In this document: one piece after another, positions 14,032 to 17,927 of the stretch
Numbering within the stretch: the first letter of the stretch is position 1
How the letters are laid out: each line of letters opens with the position of its first letter
Origin: an uncultured Prevotella sp.
Lineage (GTDB): Bacteria; Bacteroidota; Bacteroidia; Bacteroidales; Bacteroidaceae
Direction: 5' to 3'
Assembly: GCA_945637645.1 (NCBI GenBank)
Contig: CALZDK010000013.1
Coordinates: 1 to 17,927, forward strand
Length of the DNA: 17,927 nucleotides
Program-made: the position numbers and the translations under genes
Notes under the pieces: model-generated
Database searches by the model: none
Told to the model about the DNA's origin: nothing
Seen by the model: the letters and a program-made list of their open reading frames with translations, nothing else

Positions 14032-15453
14032 ATGCATATTGACGAAGAATATTTCAACAACGAGGATTTCAGGGAGAACCTGAAAGCATACGAGGATTCC
14101 GTCAAGTCAGGGCATTCCATATTCATGGATGCCGATGACTTGACGGACATCATCGACTATTACAATATGATGCACATGGACGACGAGGCTGAGCAGGCGG
14201 CAAATTATGCTCTCTCGCTGTTTCCAGGTGCGTCGGGCCCCATCACGTTCAAAGTGAGGAAATACATCGACGCCAACCAGCTCGACAAAGCCGATGCACT
14301 GGCGGAAACCGTCAGCGACAAGGAAATAGACTACAAATACGTGAAAGCGGAGATACAGCTTGCCCGCAACAATCCGGAAGAAGCAGACATACTCTTCGAC
14401 GAGGTTATGGACGTTGCCGAGGAGGACGAGATGGACAACTGCATTCTCGACGCGGCTAATATTTTCTTCGACTACAACTTCTTTGAATATGCCAACAAAT
14501 GGCTGAACAAAGTTGAGGACAGGGGCACAGATGACTTCCTGGAACTGAAAGTACGTACCCTAAGTGCGTTGGGAGAAATAGAGAAGGTGGAAAAAATGCT
14601 CAACAGGCTCATTGACAACAATCCCTTTGAGCACAAATACTGGAACCTGATGTCTAATGCACAGCTCGCGAACGACAAGACGGCAGAAGCATTGTCGAGC
14701 AGCGAATACTCTCTTGCCGTAACTCCCGACAATCCCGGAGGCCTATTGGCAAAAGCCCAGGTGCTGGTCAGGACATTCCAGTATGAGGAGGCGATAAAGT
14801 TTTTCGAGGCCTACCTGAGATATTTCCCTTCCGACGTGAACAGTTATATCCAAATAGGATATTGCTTCATGAATCTCTCCGACAACACCAACGCCATACT
14901 TGCATACAGGAAGGCGGAGAAATATGCGGGGAAAGCACAAGACGCACTTAGCGGCATCTACGAGAACATTGCTTTGGCATACAGCCATACGGGAAACTCG
15001 CAAATGGCATTGGAGTATATCGACAAGCTCTCCAAACTCGACAACCACCCGGACAAATACCACGCAGAACTACTTAGGTGCTACGTATATCTTGAGACAG
15101 GAAGACTGAAGGACGGCATAACCTCCCTTGCCGCCATATTGGAGGCAACAGGCTACTCTTCGGTCTATGTGCTAAAGGTCAGCGTGGTGCTTTACGAGAA
15201 CCACCTGATAGAGGCCGCCTATATCCTTATGCGCGACAACTATCCCCTTGACGACCCGACCACAGTGTTTGGCTATTCCTATATAGCCTTGTACTGCTTC
15301 GACCTTGGCAAAGACGAGGAATTTCTCAAATACCTGAAGATTGCCGTGGAACGCAATCCGGAAGAGGTGGAGATGGCGCTTCACACCCTTTTCCCTGAAG
15401 GAATGAAACCATCTGAGTATTATGATTACTTCAAGAAGAACATAAAGAAATAG
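14032..15453 (+). CDS. Tetratricopeptide-repeat protein
   Basis: A 473-aa protein with no signal peptide or membrane segment, so probably cytoplasmic. It is made of TPR-like helical pairs from about residue 40 to 440. The clearest include LLAKAQVLVRTFQYEEAIKF, SYIQIGYCFMNLSDNTNAI and IALAYSHTGNSQMALEYIDK, with the usual A/Y/G packing positions. The N-terminal 30 residues are strongly acidic. TPR proteins act as protein-binding scaffolds and no partner can be named. The start is fixed by the preceding glnS stop (TAA immediately followed by ATG), a strong sign of translational coupling. DedA follows after seven bases. The pairing with glnS suggests co-expression but does not show a shared function. 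Confidence 0.85.
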   Translation: MHIDEEYFNNEDFRENLKAYEDSVKSGHSIFMDADDLTDIIDYYNMMHMDDEAEQAANYALSLFPGASGPITFKVRKYIDANQLDKADALAETVSDKEIDYKYVKAEIQLARNNPEEADILFDEVMDVAEEDEMDNCILDAANIFFDYNFFEYANKWLNKVEDRGTDDFLELKVRTLSALGEIEKVEKMLNRLIDNNPFEHKYWNLMSNAQLANDKTAEALSSSEYSLAVTPDNPGGLLAKAQVLVRTFQYEEAIKFFEAYLRYFPSDVNSYIQIGYCFMNLSDNTNAILAYRKAEKYAGKAQDALSGIYENIALAYSHTGNSQMALEYIDKLSKLDNHPDKYHAELLRCYVYLETGRLKDGITSLAAILEATGYSSVYVLKVSVVLYENHLIEAAYILMRDNYPLDDPTTVFGYSYIALYCFDLGKDEEFLKYLKIAVERNPEEVEMALHTLFPEGMKPSEYYDYFKKNIKK

Positions 15454-15460
15454 ATTATTT

Positions 15461-16102
15461 ATGAACCTCACATCAAGTCTTTTAGACAATCTGAACTACG
15501 GCACCATACTGCTGCTGATGCTGATAGAGAGCACGGTGATACCATTCCCCTCGGAGATTGTGGTGGCTCCTGCTGCCTATCATGCCGCAGCAGGATATCA
15601 GAACGTGTTTCTTGTTGTGCTGTTCGCAACAATAGGAGCTGATCTTGGTGCAACGATAAACTATGCCTTCGCCTACTATCTTGGCCGTCCACTGGTCTAT
15701 AGGTTTGTAAGGTCACGCTGGGGCAAGCTGTGCCTCCTCAGCGAGGAGAAGGTGAAAAAGAGCGAGAAATATTTCGACGACCACGGAGTGGTAGCCACAC
15801 TCACAGGACGCTTGCTGCCTGTAATCCGCCAGTTGATTTCCGTTCCTGCCGGATTGGCGAAGATGAATTTCGGCAAATTCATACTCTACACCACCATAGG
15901 TGCAGGAACATGGAACGCCATTCTCGCCGCCCTCGGATGGTATCTGCACTCCATAGTGCCCGAAAGCCAACTTAACGCCAAGATTGACGAATATTCCGAA
16001 TACATAAAGATAGTCATTGTCGCCCTATTCCTGCTTGTGGCATCCTATTTCATTGTAAAAACACTGATAAAGAGGAATAAAACAAAAAAACAAGGAATAT
16101 AA
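15461..16102 (+). CDS. DedA-family integral membrane protein
   Basis: A 213-aa inner-membrane protein of the DedA/VTT superfamily. Members include transporters that flip undecaprenyl phosphate back across the membrane; others support pH or drug tolerance. Family marks are the re-entrant E-[ST]-x-x-PFPSE stretch (PFPSE at 28-32), IGADLGATINYAFAYYLGR (58-76), FDDHG (105-109), the charged signature TGRLLPVIRQLISVPAG (115-131) and a final membrane segment at about 182-202 followed by a basic tail. It is the third gene after glnS and the TPR gene and begins seven bases after the TPR stop. A lipid-carrier recycling role would suit the envelope-rich neighbourhood, but the substrate is inferred from family only. 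Confidence 0.93.
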   Translation: MNLTSSLLDNLNYGTILLLMLIESTVIPFPSEIVVAPAAYHAAAGYQNVFLVVLFATIGADLGATINYAFAYYLGRPLVYRFVRSRWGKLCLLSEEKVKKSEKYFDDHGVVATLTGRLLPVIRQLISVPAGLAKMNFGKFILYTTIGAGTWNAILAALGWYLHSIVPESQLNAKIDEYSEYIKIVIVALFLLVASYFIVKTLIKRNKTKKQGI

Positions 16103-16134
16103 TTTGGACAATATCTTTTTTTTATGTAATTTTG
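16103..16134 (+). promoter_or_regulatory. Consensus promoter for the GDP-mannose operon
   Basis: TTTG (16103-16106), a 20-base spacer and TAATTTTG (16127-16134) match the Bacteroidota consensus at every position. It begins right after the DedA stop codon and lies 26 bases before the ATG at 16161. It is the best promoter in the window and shows that the sugar-nucleotide genes form their own unit. Confidence 0.8.
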
Positions 16135-16160
16135 CCAACTATTAAAGAAAACAACTTATT

Positions 16161-17234
16161 ATGGCACTAAGAAAGAACCATTTGGTGATAATGGCTGGAG
16201 GTGTAGGAAGTAGATTCTGGCCAATGAGTACTAATGAAATGCCAAAGCAATTCATCGACGTACTCGGCACCGGCAAATCACTGCTACAGATGACTATTGA
16301 GAGGTTTGACGGCATCTGTGAGCCAGAAAACATGTGGATAGTCACCAACGTGAAATATATCGACATTGTAAGGAGTCAACTACCCAAACTTCCAGCCGAC
16401 CATATCCTCTGCGAACCATGCCGACGCAACACCGCGCCGTGCATAGCCTATGTGAGCTGGAGAATAAAATCCATTGACCCCAAGGCAAACATCGTGGTAG
16501 CCCCAAGCGACCACATCGTCACCAATGTGGTGGAATTTCAAAGAATAATAAAGGAATGTCTCAAATTCACCGGAGAGACTGATTCCATAGTCACTCTCGG
16601 ACTCAAGCCAACCCGTCCAGAGACAGGATATGGCTATATCCAGGCAGACCTTTCGTCAAGTTCGCTGCGCAACAAGGAGATATTCAGGGTTGACTCCTTC
16701 AGGGAGAAACCCGACGAGGCAACGGCAATCCAATATGTCAAGAAGAACAATTATTTCTGGAACTCAGGCATTTTCCTATGGAACGTAAGCACCATCGTGA
16801 ATGCTTTCAGGGTATATCAGCCGAAGATGTCGAAGATTTTCGAATCACTACTCCCCATCTACGGCACCGACAAGGAGCAGGAGACAATAGACAAGGTGTT
16901 CCCCACATGCGAGAACATCTCCGTTGACTATGCCATAATGGAAAAGGCGGAAGAAATTTTCGTCTGTCCGTCAGACTTCGGTTGGAGCGACCTTGGCACG
17001 TGGGGTTCGCTGTTGGCGCAGACAAGGAAAGACCTCTACGGCAATGGCTGCATTGGCGACAACATACAGCTCTACGAGTCGAAAAACTGCATGGTACACA
17101 CACTACAGGAGAAGAAAGTCATAATACAGGGACTTGACGGGTATATCGTTGCTGAGAACAACGACACCTTGCTGATATGCAAGCTATCGGAAGAACAAAG
17201 AATAAAACAATTTATAGAACAACAGGATAAATGA
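16161..17234 (+). CDS. Mannose-1-phosphate guanylyltransferase
   Basis: Cytoplasmic nucleotidyltransferase of 357 aa that makes GDP-mannose from mannose-1-phosphate and GTP. The N-terminal GGVGSRFWPMS (13-23) with PKQF (28-31) is the nucleotide-binding pyrophosphorylase signature. VAPSDH (113-118), FREKPD (180-185), WNSGIF (200-205) and SVDYAIMEK are further ManC/GMP marks. It lacks the C-terminal phosphomannose isomerase domain of bifunctional ManC/AlgA proteins (about 470 aa), so it is the single-function form. The gmd gene follows directly, with an ATGA overlap or a two-base gap depending on the gmd start. The product therefore most likely feeds GDP-mannose into a deoxyhexose pathway for surface glycans or glycoproteins. 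Confidence 0.95.
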   Translation: MALRKNHLVIMAGGVGSRFWPMSTNEMPKQFIDVLGTGKSLLQMTIERFDGICEPENMWIVTNVKYIDIVRSQLPKLPADHILCEPCRRNTAPCIAYVSWRIKSIDPKANIVVAPSDHIVTNVVEFQRIIKECLKFTGETDSIVTLGLKPTRPETGYGYIQADLSSSSLRNKEIFRVDSFREKPDEATAIQYVKKNNYFWNSGIFLWNVSTIVNAFRVYQPKMSKIFESLLPIYGTDKEQETIDKVFPTCENISVDYAIMEKAEEIFVCPSDFGWSDLGTWGSLLAQTRKDLYGNGCIGDNIQLYESKNCMVHTLQEKKVIIQGLDGYIVAENNDTLLICKLSEEQRIKQFIEQQDK

Positions 17235-17236
17235 TT

Positions 17237-17927
17237 ATGAAAAAGAAAGTTGCCCTTATAACAGGTATTACGGGTCAGGACGGCTCGTATCTTGCGGAAT
17301 TCCTCATCGAAAAAGGATATGAGGTTCACGGACTACTAAGACGTTCCTCATCCTTCAATACGGGAAGAATTGAACATCTCTATCTCGACGAATGGGTAAG
17401 GGATATGAAAAAGTCGCGACTGGTGAACCTGCACTGGGCAGACATGACCGACTCTTCATCGTTAATCAGGATTATTGGCGAGACGAAACCCGACGAGATA
17501 TACAACCTCGCGGCGCAAAGTCATGTGAAGGTGTCGTTCGACGTACCGGAATACACTGCCGACACTGATGCCGTGGGCACTCTCCGACTGCTTGAGGCAA
17601 TACGCATCTGCGGACTGGAACACTCATGCCGAATTTACCAGGCATCAACGTCTGAACTTTATGGAAAGGTTCAGGAAGTGCCACAAAGCGAGACAACGCC
17701 GTTCTACCCACGTTCGCCATACGCAGTGGCAAAGCTCTACGGTTTCTGGATAATGAAAAACTACCGTGAGTCGTACAACATGTACTGCTGCAACGGCATC
17801 CTCTTCAACCACGAGAGCGAACGCCGTGGCGAAAACTTCGTGACACGAAAGATTACGCTTGCGGCAGCAAGAATAGCACAAGGCTATCAGGACAAGCTCT
17901 ATCTCGGCAACCTGAACTCACTCCGCG
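17237..17927 (+). CDS. gmd: GDP-mannose 4,6-dehydratase, 3' end beyond window
   Basis: Partial gene: 230 codons are present and the frame is open to the window edge. It is a short-chain dehydratase that turns GDP-mannose into GDP-4-keto-6-deoxymannose, the precursor of GDP-fucose and GDP-rhamnose. It shows the NADP-binding TGITGQDGSYLAE (9-21), NLAAQSHVKVSF (90-101), the catalytic set T138/E140 in STSE with Y162 and K166 in YAVAK, and the GMD-specific NHESERRGENFVTRK (191-205). These residues sit six positions later than T132/E134/Y156/K160 of the E. coli enzyme, a constant offset. ATG at 17231 (MIMKKK...) is an alternative start, overlapping the previous stop as ATGA. A GDP-fucose synthase gene (fcl) would be expected just past the right edge. 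Confidence 0.96.
   Translation, partial: MKKKVALITGITGQDGSYLAEFLIEKGYEVHGLLRRSSSFNTGRIEHLYLDEWVRDMKKSRLVNLHWADMTDSSSLIRIIGETKPDEIYNLAAQSHVKVSFDVPEYTADTDAVGTLRLLEAIRICGLEHSCRIYQASTSELYGKVQEVPQSETTPFYPRSPYAVAKLYGFWIMKNYRESYNMYCCNGILFNHESERRGENFVTRKITLAAARIAQGYQDKLYLGNLNSLR

Noticed and set aside
16103..16160. Intrinsic terminator using the T-run at 16114-16123 after DedA
   Set aside because: The T-run is not preceded by a hairpin and lies inside the spacer of a perfect TTTG-N20-TAATTTTG promoter.
1..17927. A mobile element, defence island or secretion system in the window
   Set aside because: No integrase, transposase, toxin-antitoxin, restriction, phage or secretion ATPase motif was seen, and the genes are mostly conserved housekeeping and envelope families.

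Overview
The window looks like ordinary chromosomal DNA from a member of the Bacteroidota, most likely Prevotella or a close relative. Four things support this. Promoters match the Bacteroidota type (TTTG, about 20 bp, then TAnnTTTG) and Shine-Dalgarno sites are not evident. Several lipoproteins have acidic or charged residues straight after the lipidated cysteine. The protein families are typical: TamL lipoprotein, clostripain-family C11 lipoprotein, GH25 with a Sec signal, and a ComEA-like HhH beta-barrel protein. Intergenic TCAACTT-type repeats of a kind I associate with Prevotella are also present. The genus is an inference. I saw no rRNA, tRNA, CRISPR array, insertion sequence, integrase or phage gene.

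Layout. (1) 1-3449, minus strand: an MBL-fold hydrolase (WalJ/YycJ-like) overlaps a DbpA-like DEAD-box helicase by one base, followed by serC behind its own promoter. (2) 3550-3996, plus strand: a small lipoprotein whose 3' end overlaps convergently with tamL. (3) 3962-7053: the outer-membrane assembly lipoprotein TamL (minus) diverges from a SpoU-family RNA methyltransferase (plus). (4) 7063-10944, minus strand: a GH25 muramidase, a membrane-anchored double zinc-ribbon protein and a beta-barrel protein with an N-terminal helix-hairpin-helix region. The last two are coupled by a GTGA overlap. (5) 11021-12202, plus strand: a C11 cysteine peptidase lipoprotein, divergent from GH25 across a perfect 14-bp inverted repeat. 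(6) 12262-16102, plus strand: glnS, a TPR protein and a DedA membrane protein, tightly packed. (7) 16161-17927, plus strand: mannose-1-phosphate guanylyltransferase and the first part of GDP-mannose 4,6-dehydratase, which starts a GDP-deoxyhexose (probably GDP-fucose) pathway that would continue past the right edge.

The common theme is the cell envelope: outer-membrane protein assembly, peptidoglycan cleavage, surface proteolysis, lipid-carrier recycling and sugar-nucleotide supply. Housekeeping genes (serC, glnS, RNA helicase, RNA methyltransferase) lie among them.

The window is gene-dense and no gap without a gene exceeds 300 bases. The longest are 1194-1326, which holds the serC promoter, and 1-125, which holds a short repeat and a hairpin. 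I found no clear new defence or mobile system. The least explained part is the zinc-ribbon/HhH-barrel pair next to GH25, together with the repeated design of the divergent promoters.
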